6,325 nucleotides of DNA. Origin: Bacteroidia bacterium. GTDB taxonomy: Bacteria; Bacteroidota; Bacteroidia; Bacteroidales; Azobacteroidaceae. The stretch covers positions 1-6,325 of the forward strand of contig BNYG01000064.1 in assembly GCA_026000155.1 (NCBI GenBank). Direction: 5' to 3'. The position numbers were made by a program, and so were the translations under genes. The notes beneath the pieces are model-generated. The model saw only the letters and a list, made by a program, of their open reading frames with translations, was not told where the DNA came from and did no database searches. Positions 1-5,850 of the stretch are shown piece after piece; positions within the stretch are counted from its first letter, which is position 1; every line of letters starts with the position of its first letter.

Positions 1-78
1 GTGTCCGTTTTTTTTAGTGATTTTGCCTCCGCAATAAATGCATTTTTTTTATTCATAATTCTTTTTGCTCGCAAAATT

Positions 79-529
79 ATGAAAATCAGTCAGTTACAAC
101 TGATTTTAGCATCACTTTTGTCCATTAAACCCAAATCCGCAGGAAAAGGGCGAATATTACACTTGGCAACAGGCGCAAACGGCTTGTCCTGATGGTTGGC
201 GATTGCCGACAAAAAACGAGTTTGAAAGTTTAATTTCAGCAATCGGCAGAGAAATAGGCACTTACGAAAAAGATATAAGCCGTACATTTGCTAACGGAAA
301 ACTTATTTTGCCTTATTGCGGATACCAGGGCTATCCTGCTTTTACTGTAAATGGTACATATTGGGGAAATTTAAATAGTGAAGAAGGTAGTTTTCTCGTT
401 ATTTTTTCTGACAATTTGTATGATAAAAAACAAATTTACAGAATAGATGCACCACGAGGGAATAAAAATGATACACACGGTAGTTGTGTTAGATGTGTCG
501 CCGAAGAAAGTAAATTGAAGGAAAAATAA
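79..529 (+). pseudogene. FISUMP-domain small protein, frameshifted
   Basis: From position 152 the frame ending at TAA 527-529 reads EYYTWQQAQTACPDGWRLPT and continues to GSCVRCVAEES. The GWRLPT block, the late tyrosine/tryptophan region (GTYWGNL) and the terminal VRCV block are hallmarks of the FISUMP (Fibrobacter succinogenes major paralogous) domain found in secreted Bacteroidota and Fibrobacter proteins. Its biochemical role is unknown. That frame has a stop at 107-109 and no ATG before the domain. The other frame has ATG at 79 and a short hydrophobic leader (MKISQLQLILASLLS), which looks like a signal peptide. Skipping one base in the A/G run at 144-150 joins leader and domain as SAGKG-EYYTWQQ, giving about 149 residues. 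A TTG at 203 would allow only a truncated product. The domain call is firm; the leader and the exact indel site are inferred. A disrupted gene and a base-call error are both possible. Confidence 0.68.
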
Positions 530-567
530 ATTATTAATAATCAATATGTTTAATTAATATGAAAAAA

Positions 568-581
568 GTGTATTTTTACAC
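568..581 (+). promoter_or_regulatory. Possible promoter / small inverted repeat upstream of the protease block
   Basis: TATTTTTAC at 571-579 resembles the Bacteroidota -7 element (TAnnTTTG) with one mismatch, and lies about 38 bases before the protease ATG. The upstream TTTG box is not clear. The same bases form a perfect GTGTA / TACAC inverted repeat around a four-T loop (568-581). The stem is too short and AT-rich to count as a terminator. A similar TATTTTTAC lies before the peptidase E fragment, which supports a promoter reading. Confidence 0.35.
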
Positions 582-616
582 AAATAAATTATAAACAAAT
601 AAAATATTCAGTTAAT

Positions 617-1435
617 ATGAGCGAAGAAAAAAATAAATGGTTGTCGGTAGGGAATAGTGAACTTTCTACTATTGAAAACAGTATTAAAAAGGGTAGTAGC
701 AGTAAGGGCAAACCATTCGGCAGTCTTCCACTTGACGAAAACGGCATACCGTTTATAAATACGGAACAAAAGGTAATTATAGGCGACGATGACCGCGAAA
801 AAGTGAAAACATTGGAATATCCATACAACTGTATCGCCCTTTTACGCATTGAGCACAATGGCAGACAGGATTGGGCTACAGGTTTTTTTATTTCTGAACG
901 CTGTGTGGCAACTGCTGGACATTGCGTTTTCTACAACGGACAGTGGGCAAAATCCGTTACCGTAATTCCGGGTGCAAATTTAGAAGGTTATCCTACCCGT
1001 TGGGGAGAGGCAAAAGCAACTGTGTTACGAAGTGTAAAAGGTTGGGTAAGAGACGGTGATGCTGAATATGATTACGGCGCAATAATTTTGCCAGACGACA
1101 CATTACATAACCGTTTGCGTGGCACAATGGGTTATGCGGAATACCGACCCGAACATGCTAAAGAAGTAGAACTGTCAGGCTATCCCTATTCAATAGATAA
1201 ATTACAGGAACAGTATCACGTAAAAGGCAAGATTGACCGTGTCGAAGCCAACCGCCTCTATTACACGATAGATACTGAAGCAGGACAAAGCGGCAGTCCT
1301 TTATTTGTCCGCGAAGGCGATAAATGTGTAGTTGTGGGCGTACACCGCGGCGCAAATAAAACCGAAACTGAAAATCACGCAATCAGTATCAACGAAGGTG
1401 TGATATGCAGGTGGCAAGAATGGTCGAAAATTTAA
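617..1435 (+). CDS. V8-like glutamyl endopeptidase (trypsin-fold serine protease, S1B type)
   Basis: This 272-residue protein has a complete chymotrypsin-fold triad: His102 in VATAGHC, Asp152 in EYDYGAI and Ser225 in GQSGSP. The SGSP form of the serine motif and the VGVHRG segment (His243) match staphylococcal V8 and related Glu-specific proteases, where that histidine lies in the S1 pocket, so cleavage after glutamate is likely. The segment VIIGDDDREKV (53-63) matches the mature N-terminus of this family. Residues 1-52 would then be a propeptide, released at Lys52-Val53. There is no signal peptide, and the codons upstream of ATG 617 encode none, which is unusual because most relatives are secreted. 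The next gene starts 12 bases after the stop and probably belongs to the same transcript. Catalytic identity is firm; specificity, activation and location are inferred. Confidence 0.9.
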   Translation: MSEEKNKWLSVGNSELSTIENSIKKGSSSKGKPFGSLPLDENGIPFINTEQKVIIGDDDREKVKTLEYPYNCIALLRIEHNGRQDWATGFFISERCVATAGHCVFYNGQWAKSVTVIPGANLEGYPTRWGEAKATVLRSVKGWVRDGDAEYDYGAIILPDDTLHNRLRGTMGYAEYRPEHAKEVELSGYPYSIDKLQEQYHVKGKIDRVEANRLYYTIDTEAGQSGSPLFVREGDKCVVVGVHRGANKTETENHAISINEGVICRWQEWSKI

Positions 1436-1447
1436 ATATTTAGAAAT

Positions 1448-2488
1448 ATGAAAAATTCAGTTTTAATTTTAATTTTAAGCATTATGTTTACAAATTTACA
1501 GGCACAAATCAACGTGTATAACAAGCAAGGGGAAAAAATAACCTGCGTTGCGGAAGATATTGACATTGTTTTTCAAGATAAATGCAATGTTTCCATTCCA
1601 CAGACACAAAAGTCCGAAGGAAAATCGGACGACAAACTTGAGTCTGCTACGGCAGTAGCAGCGGTTTTGTCGGCGGCAATACCAGCATTGGTTAATGCAA
1701 GTTACAAATTTGCGGATTCGCTAATTGCAAAAAATATTAGGCAATATGAAGCCAAATATGAGCACAGCCAGAGTTATTTAGGTGCGGGAGGAAAAAAGAT
1801 TCCTGACTTCACGGTAGAAAGGTGCGTTTGGCAAAAGGGCTATAGTGAAAAGGGCGAAACGGCATTGAAATTTGTTTTCAAAGCGGACACAATTCCTAAT
1901 TTATCAAATACTATGGTTTATTACATTGATTCTATCGAACAGAAATATACTAAAGTTAGAATCAAAGAAAACGACAGACCTGATTATTCGATTGTTATTA
2001 CCCTCTCTTTTTTGAAAAATGATGGCACAATTACCTCTTTCAATCTCAATCCCATAACAATTCGTTCGTCAAAGTTTACTTCTCCAAAGTTTGGACCGAC
2101 AGATGTTTCCAAAGACAAAAAATACAGAACTGATATTTTCGTGTTGCCAACAGATGCTTTTTTGACAAAAGTTTCAGTACAAATTATTGAAACAAATCCT
2201 CGAAAAATTTCAGCGGAAAAAGTTCTTGCAATTTGGAATACATACAAAGACGATGTAAAAACAGGAATCACTACGCCGATAGTAGAGCAAACGGTAACTA
2301 ACATAAATAAATATGCCGATGACAACGAACAATGGAAAATTGCTCAATCTAAAAACACCAAAGAGAGTTATCAAGCGTATTGGGATAAATATCCATTTGG
2401 CAATCACGCCGAAGAGGCGAAAGAAAAAATTAAAGCCTTTAATAATCCCGATGCCGATAATAAAAACGACAGTGAAGGAAATGAGTAA
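1448..2488 (+). CDS. Exported protein of unknown function with TPR-like C-terminal motif
   Basis: This 346-residue protein begins with a typical signal peptide (MKNSVLILILSIMFTNLQAQ, then INVYN), with predicted cleavage after the QAQ. There is no lipobox cysteine, so it should be released into the periplasm or beyond. A small-residue-rich hydrophobic stretch around residues 65-83 (ATAVAAVLSAAIPALV) may be an amphipathic or membrane-associated helix. The middle, about 110-280, alternates strand-like segments and has no recognised family. Residues 293-329 (NEQWKIAQSKNTKESYQAYW, then DKYPFGNHAEEA) match a TPR-like motif common in Bacteroidota envelope proteins. The last 17 residues are polar and probably disordered. 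It sits 12 bases after the protease stop and 23 bases before the next gene, suggesting an operon. It could be a partner, substrate or target of the protease, but nothing in the sequence proves that. Confidence 0.8.
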   Translation: MKNSVLILILSIMFTNLQAQINVYNKQGEKITCVAEDIDIVFQDKCNVSIPQTQKSEGKSDDKLESATAVAAVLSAAIPALVNASYKFADSLIAKNIRQYEAKYEHSQSYLGAGGKKIPDFTVERCVWQKGYSEKGETALKFVFKADTIPNLSNTMVYYIDSIEQKYTKVRIKENDRPDYSIVITLSFLKNDGTITSFNLNPITIRSSKFTSPKFGPTDVSKDKKYRTDIFVLPTDAFLTKVSVQIIETNPRKISAEKVLAIWNTYKDDVKTGITTPIVEQTVTNINKYADDNEQWKIAQSKNTKESYQAYWDKYPFGNHAEEAKEKIKAFNNPDADNKNDSEGNE

Positions 2489-2511
2489 ATATAATCTTTT
2501 AAACTCAAAAT

Positions 2512-2848
2512 ATGAAACGCTTATCATTCATTCTCATTTCCCTGCTTTTTGCCACCGTTGCAATGCAGGCGCAGTCCATTCCCGATTGGCTGCAAACCGC
2601 GCGTACCGCCTTTGAAAACAGTGAATACCGCACCGTATTAACCAATGTGGCAAAAATCGAAGAGGCAGTCGGCAGCGCCACCAAGCCCGCCACCGCCTAC
2701 CTGCGCATTATGAGCCACTATTTTGGAAACCGGCAACACGATTCATTATGCAAGCAGTTTGTTTTTAAGAAAAGAAGGCGTTACGCCCGCAATGGTCAGT
2801 GAAATAGAAAAAAAGATGCGAGAATTGTATAAATTGTGCGATAAATAA
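2512..2848 (+). pseudogene. Small exported TPR-like protein, frameshifted near its 3' end
   Basis: The ATG at 2512 opens a clear signal peptide (MKRLSFILISLLFATVAMQA, then QSIPDW). Helical sequence with TPR-like character follows (WLQTARTAFENSEYRTVLTN). In this frame the end is a basic, unlikely tail (KKRRRYARNGQ) stopping at 2800-2802. The +1 frame is open from 2714 and reads a well-formed helical ending (KEGVTPAMVSEIEKKMRELY, then KLCDK), stopping at TAA 2846-2848, eight bases before the next ATG. One extra base between about 2714 and 2785 would explain this. The repaired product would be about 111 residues. The family is not recognised. This gene and the next look more GC-rich than their flanks. 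It sits 23 bases after the previous stop, in the presumed operon. That both frames belong to one gene is strongly suggested; the exact indel site is not resolved. Confidence 0.62.
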
Positions 2849-2855
2849 AAAGACA

Positions 2856-3135
2856 ATGGAAACAACAGAAATCAAAAAAGGCGAAACATTCCGCATAGCA
2901 GTACGATTGCCGTCGCTATCCCTGTTTCGACAGCTACGATTATGCCAACGAAAACCGTTATTACAACGTGTTCTACCTTTGCCGCAGCATAGAAGAAATG
3001 CAGGCAAAACACGACATTCTCACTTCGGGCAAACTGTTTTTCTACAACGAAAACCCTGATAAAGAATACCGCGAGCCGCTCGTGCCCTACGTCTATTTCG
3101 ATGACGGCAAAGAAACGTTTTGGGTGTATGAATGA
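2856..3135 (+). pseudogene. Small unknown protein, frameshifted near its N-terminus
   Basis: The ATG at 2856 starts METTEIKKGETFRIA, then loses sense in its own frame. From 2899 the +1 frame is open and reads a coherent, aromatic-rich protein: RRYPCFDSYDYANENRYYNV, then FYLCRSIEEM, ending KETFWVYE at TGA 3133-3135. The +1 frame has a stop at 2896-2898, so the shift lies between about 2896 and 2925. Removing one base there gives a 92-residue protein without signal peptide or membrane segment. No family is recognised. It follows the upstream gene's repaired stop by only seven bases, so it is probably the last gene of the protease block. The stop codon directly abuts the first unit of the 33-base repeat array. 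Reality of the reading frame is likely; function is unknown. Confidence 0.55.
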
Positions 3136-3267
3136 AAAAGTGCTTATATAAAATGTAGATTAATTTTTGAAAGTCATTGGAAAAAGTGTATATTTGCAGC
3201 CAAAAGTGCTTAGAAAAAATGTAGAATTGTTATTAAAAGTGCTTAGAAAAAATGTAATACGGTGTAA
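3136..3267 (+). repeat. Four tandem 33-base repeats upstream of the DUF4143 ATPase
   Basis: Units start at 3136, 3169, 3202 and 3235. Units 1, 3 and 4 begin AAAAGTGCTTA and continue with an A-rich stretch to ATGTA at the same offset. Unit 2 is diverged, matching about 18 of the first 24 positions, and contains the promoter -7 element. The last 9-11 bases of each unit vary. The array starts immediately after the TGA of the upstream gene and ends two bases before the ATPase ATG. In units 1, 3 and 4 the conserved ATG is followed directly by a stop (TAG, TAG, TAA). There are no CRISPR features: the spacers are too short and the period is fixed. Confidence 0.85.
3165..3197 (+). promoter_or_regulatory. 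Bacteroidota-type promoter for the ATPase
   Basis: TTTTG at 3165-3169 is followed after exactly 19 bases by TATATTTGC at 3189-3197, matching the Bacteroidota primary sigma consensus (TTTG, N19, TAnnTTTG). Transcription should start near 3200-3204, at the beginning of repeat unit 3. The mRNA leader would then consist almost entirely of repeat units 3 and 4. Confidence 0.75.
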
Positions 3268-3269
3268 AT

Positions 3270-4580
3270 ATGAAAAGAGAATTTGAAAAATATCTAAAAG
3301 AATGGAAAGAGGAAAAGGTGCGCAAACCCTTGTTGCTTCGCGGTGCAAGGCAGGTTGGCAAAACCTATCTGCTTAAAAAATTTGCACAGGAAAATTTTGA
3401 CTATGTTATTTATGTGTCGTTTGATAATGACAAATATTTAGACGACACGCTGTCGGTTACGCTAAACCCCGACCATATTTTAGACGCTATTGAGAAAGAA
3501 ACACATACGCCAATTATTGCAGGTAAAACAATCGTGATTTTTGACGAAATACAGGAAAATTCGAGGGCTTTAACTTCCTTAAAATATTTTAACGAAAACA
3601 AACCCGAACTTCACATTGTTGCCAGCGGGTCGGCTCTCGGCGTTTTGCAGCACAAGGGTTTTTCGTTTCCTGTCGGCAAAGTTGATACGCAATATCTGAA
3701 ACCGTTGTCATTTCTTGAATTTATAAATGCCGTTGAAAGCGAAGATTATACAAATATATTGTCCGATTTTGAGGCGATGCGGCGTTTTAGAACAAAACTT
3801 GAGGAATTGCTGAAACTCTATTTTTATATTGGCGGAATGCCCGAAGTTGTTAAAAATTTCATTAAAAACAAAAATTATGAACTTGTAAAAACAGTACAGA
3901 AACGAATTTTAGACGATTATTTTGCCGATTTCTCAAAATATACCGACACTAATTTTAATGCTAAATTGCAGGCAATTTGGAACTCAATTCCCAAGCAAAT
4001 ATCGCGGGAAAACAAAAAATTCAAATATGGCGAAGTGAAAAAAGGCTCGCGGGCTGACGATTATCTGGCGCATATTCAGTGGTTGCAAAATTCTGCACTA
4101 ATTTACAAAGCCATTGCAACTTATACGCCAAAATTACCCTTAAAGTTTTATGAAGAAAGCAATCTGTTCAAGATATTTATCTGCGATATTGGTTTGCTGT
4201 CTTATCTTATGGGCGTTCATTCCAAAACTTTATTGGCAAAAGATTCTATTTTTACCGAATTTAAAGGGGCATTGAGCGAACAATTTATTTGTCAGCAACT
4301 GTTTAACCCCAACGACAGTATTTTTTACTGGACAACAGAAAAATCTACAAACGAAATTGATTTTTTAATGTCTGCTTGGGATACTCCTGTGCCAATAGAA
4401 GTGAAATCGGGCTTTAACACGCAGGCAAAATCGCTCAAAGTTTTCAGGGAAAAATATCAGCCGAAATTAAGTTTTCGTTTGTCTTTGAATGATTACAACA
4501 AAACAGACGATTTGATAGATTTGCCGCTTTATGCCGTACATTTAATTCCCAAAATAATAGAAGAATATAACAAAAAATAA
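3270..4580 (+). CDS. AAA-family ATPase with C-terminal DUF4143 domain
   Basis: This 436-residue protein has the usual length and order of the abundant AAA_14/DUF4143 family. The Walker A is GARQVGKT (25-32) and the Walker B is IVIFDEIQ (88-95). A sensor-like VASGSALG (117-124) and the family signature PLSFLEF (145-151) follow. IGGMPEVV (187-194) precedes the DUF4143 region, about 205-435. That region carries E337 (SEQF), D364 (NEIDF) and E377-x-K379 (IEVKSG), resembling a PD-(D/E)XK nuclease-like active site. The family is widespread in Bacteroidota and archaea, often in many copies, with no settled function; DNA-related or defence roles have been suggested. The start at 3270 fits the family N-terminus (MKREFEKYL). 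It has its own promoter and a repeat-built leader, and no co-oriented partner directly follows. The reading frame is intact, unlike the small genes upstream. Family call firm; biological role unknown. Confidence 0.93.
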   Translation: MKREFEKYLKEWKEEKVRKPLLLRGARQVGKTYLLKKFAQENFDYVIYVSFDNDKYLDDTLSVTLNPDHILDAIEKETHTPIIAGKTIVIFDEIQENSRALTSLKYFNENKPELHIVASGSALGVLQHKGFSFPVGKVDTQYLKPLSFLEFINAVESEDYTNILSDFEAMRRFRTKLEELLKLYFYIGGMPEVVKNFIKNKNYELVKTVQKRILDDYFADFSKYTDTNFNAKLQAIWNSIPKQISRENKKFKYGEVKKGSRADDYLAHIQWLQNSALIYKAIATYTPKLPLKFYEESNLFKIFICDIGLLSYLMGVHSKTLLAKDSIFTEFKGALSEQFICQQLFNPNDSIFYWTTEKSTNEIDFLMSAWDTPVPIEVKSGFNTQAKSLKVFREKYQPKLSFRLSLNDYNKTDDLIDLPLYAVHLIPKIIEEYNKK

Positions 4581-4633
4581 ATGAATAAATAATTAAAAAA
4601 ATCAATAGACCTGCGTAGAGAGAACAAAATTTC

Positions 4634-4649
4634 AACCGCCCCAAAAGAG
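4634..4649 (+). repeat. Intergenic motif copy 1 (AACCGCCC-type)
   Basis: AACCGCCCCAAAAGAG here closely matches AACCGCCCAAAAGGGC at 5434-5449. Both are followed by runs of A and both lie in non-coding sequence before a gene. In this copy the GCCC/GGGC stem is imperfect. Confidence 0.4.
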
Positions 4650-4677
4650 AAAAAAAAGAAACAGAATTTAAAAGAAA

Positions 4678-4709
4678 TTTGTACAATTCGAAATAAGGCG
4701 TAATTTTGC
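4678..4709 (+). promoter_or_regulatory. Bacteroidota-type promoter for the 36-codon ORF
   Basis: TTTG at 4678-4681, then 19 bases, then TAATTTTGC at 4701-4709. This is a near-ideal match to the group's promoter consensus. It predicts a transcript starting near 4714, giving a leader of about 34 bases before ATG 4748. The rest of 4581-4747 is A-rich and shows no gene or convincing terminator. Confidence 0.72.
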
Positions 4710-4747
4710 AGTGCGATTGCAAATTTACACCAATAAAATATATTATC

Positions 4748-4858
4748 ATGATTATCAGAGAAATAGAAAAGGTATTTTTTGAAACACCCAAACATAATTG
4801 GGGTATTCGCGGATTGCCTGGAAATGAATTACAAATAGATTATAAAGTGAATGTATAA
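4748..4858 (+). CDS. Small 36-residue protein, unrecognised
   Basis: ATG 4748 opens a frame reading MIIREIEKVFFETPKHNWGI and then RGLPGNELQIDYKVNV, ending at TAA 4856-4858. The composition is that of an ordinary soluble protein, and a strong promoter lies 39 bases upstream. There is no signal peptide or membrane segment, and no family is recognised. Nothing in the other frames extends it past 4858, so it is either a true small protein or the remnant of a longer gene. It is the only coding candidate in 4581-4903. The promoter and sensible composition favour a translated gene, but a chance ORF of this size is possible. Confidence 0.42.
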   Translation: MIIREIEKVFFETPKHNWGIRGLPGNELQIDYKVNV

Positions 4859-4879
4859 AATATTGATTAAAAATATTAG

Positions 4880-4887
4880 TACTTTTG
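4880..4887 (+). promoter_or_regulatory. Possible -7 element for the SRPBCC gene
   Basis: TACTTTTG fits TAnnTTTG exactly, but no good TTTG box lies 19 bases upstream. It predicts transcription starting near 4891-4894. That would leave only about ten bases before the possible ATT start at 4904, or about 75 before the ATG at 4967. Confidence 0.38.
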
Positions 4888-4966
4888 TCACATTAATCTT
4901 AACATTTTCAAAACGAAAAAAATATCAGCATTATCATTATTCATTGTATTTATAAATTTTACAGCA

Positions 4967-5395
4967 ATGGCAAAAGAAATTAAATCGGAAATAGTTATCA
5001 ATGCACCGCCTGAAAAGGTTTGGGCTGTGTTGACGGATTTTGGAAAATATCCGGAATGGAATCCGTTTATTACTTCTCTGAAAGGCGAAGTGGAAGTCGG
5101 AAACAAAATAGAAGTTCGGATTGAGCCGCCCGAAGGTACAGGTATGACGTTCAAACCCAAAGTGTTGGAAAAAACAGAAAACAAAAAACTTCGTTGGTTG
5201 GGCAGTCTGCTTTTCAAAAGTTTATTCGATGGCGAACACTGTTTTGAACTGATTGACAACGGCGACGGCACAACGACTTTCGTTCAAAGCGAAAAATTTC
5301 GGGGAATTTTGGTTTGGACGTTTGGAACGAAAAAAACCAAAAATGGTTTTGAAGCAATGAATTTGAAACTGAAAGAATTAGCAGAATCTGCGTAA
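4967..5395 (+). CDS. SRPBCC (START/Bet v1-like) ligand-binding-fold protein
   Basis: From ATG 4967 this is 142 residues of the SRPBCC superfamily (polyketide cyclase/dehydrase type). The N-terminal strand and helix INAPPEKVWAVLTDFGKYPE followed by WNPFI (11-35) is the family signature. Later segments fit the remaining sheet (GNKIEVRIEPPE; HCFELIDNGDGTTTFVQSEK) and the long C-terminal helix (GFEAMNLKLKELAES). These proteins bind hydrophobic ligands in a deep pocket; the ligand here cannot be told. Upstream in frame, codons 4904-4966 encode a lysine-rich start and hydrophobic core ending FTAMA, a classic signal peptide whose cleavage site would fall next to the annotated Met. That frame has ATT at 4904 and no ATG. 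The true product may therefore be exported. The stop lies in a dispersed repeat shared with the next gene. Confidence 0.88.
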   Translation: MAKEIKSEIVINAPPEKVWAVLTDFGKYPEWNPFITSLKGEVEVGNKIEVRIEPPEGTGMTFKPKVLEKTENKKLRWLGSLLFKSLFDGEHCFELIDNGDGTTTFVQSEKFRGILVWTFGTKKTKNGFEAMNLKLKELAESA

Positions 5396-5422
5396 ATCCC
5401 TTAAATCTGCGTTATCTGCGTG
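5385..5422 (+). repeat. TCTGCGT repeat block 1, overlapping a stop codon
   Basis: TCTGCGT occurs at 5387, 5406 and 5415. The first 28 bases match 26 of 28 bases at 5831-5858. The block covers the last codons and stop of the SRPBCC gene. Confidence 0.75.
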
Positions 5423-5437
5423 CAAAAAAATATAACC

Positions 5438-5449
5438 GCCCAAAAGGGC
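5438..5449 (+). repeat. GCCC/GGGC stem-loop in intergenic motif copy 2
   Basis: GCCC, AAAA, GGGC forms a four-pair stem with a four-base loop, inside AACCGCCCAAAAGGGC (5434-5449), 15 bases before ATG 5464. It is flanked by A runs on both sides, so on the + strand it is not a terminator. It may affect translation of the next gene or be a remnant of a dispersed repeat. Confidence 0.4.
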
Positions 5450-5463
5450 AAAAAAATAGAAAA

Positions 5464-5850
5464 ATGAATATAAAAAAATGGTGGAAATACAGCGGAATTT
5501 TGTTGATTATAACGGCAATTCTGCACACACTCTTAGCGATAGCTATGATGTTGAAAAATGGCATTTTTGCGGAAATTGTTCGCAATGGCGTTTTTAATTC
5601 TATTGGCACCGACTTCAAACTTGGGATGGCATTTTGGTTTTTTGTTTGCGGTATTGCACTTTGGATTCTTGGACAAGTTTTGCATTATTATATCCAACGC
5701 GAACAACAGCCTGCACCAAAGTTTTTGGGTTGGTTTTTGTTAATATTCAGTCTTATCGGGGTGTGTTTTGTTCCATTATCGGGCTTTTGGCTATTTATTC
5801 CGCAGGGTTTGATAATTTTAGTTGGACAAAAATCTGCGAAAATCCGTTAA
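5464..5850 (+). CDS. DUF6463-family four-helix membrane protein
   Basis: This 128-residue protein has four predicted membrane helices, at about 10-30, 54-76, 87-104 and 107-121. Its features match the DUF6463 family: the N-terminal W-KYSG-LLI-TAILHT block, FWFFVCG, the GQVLHYYIQREQQPAPKFLG loop, and SGFWLFIPQ in the last helix. The family's function is unknown. Location is presumably the inner membrane. It starts 68 bases after the SRPBCC gene, and no good promoter is seen between them, so co-transcription is plausible. The C-terminal residues KSAKIR are encoded by the second copy of the TCTGCG repeat, so the tail is probably not native to the family. Family assignment is made from recalled pattern rather than a search, but the match is good. 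Confidence 0.82.
   Translation: MNIKKWWKYSGILLIITAILHTLLAIAMMLKNGIFAEIVRNGVFNSIGTDFKLGMAFWFFVCGIALWILGQVLHYYIQREQQPAPKFLGWFLLIFSLIGVCFVPLSGFWLFIPQGLIILVGQKSAKIR

Noticed and set aside
1..192. GTG-initiated ORF of 63 codons at the left edge
   Set aside because: Only the part from ATG 79 looks meaningful, as a leader for the frameshifted FISUMP gene. The earlier codons are phenylalanine-rich low-complexity sequence and the ORF ends out of frame with the domain.
530..541. ATTATTAATAAT palindrome after the FISUMP stop, as a terminator
   Set aside because: It is all A/T, would form a very weak stem, and has no T run after it.
1984..2527. Overlapping - strand ORFs of 113 and 105 codons
   Set aside because: They are antisense to a well-supported exported protein, have low-complexity hydrophobic composition and match no family. 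They look like shadows of AT-rich coding sequence.
3136..3267. CRISPR array
   Set aside because: Constant 33-base period with only 9-11 variable bases between conserved parts, no palindromic repeat and no cas genes.
4444..4795. - strand ORFs of 115 and 88 codons across the ATPase end and the following gap
   Set aside because: Their Phe/Ile/Tyr-rich composition is what AT-rich DNA gives by chance, they overlap the ATPase 3' end and each other, and no promoter supports them.
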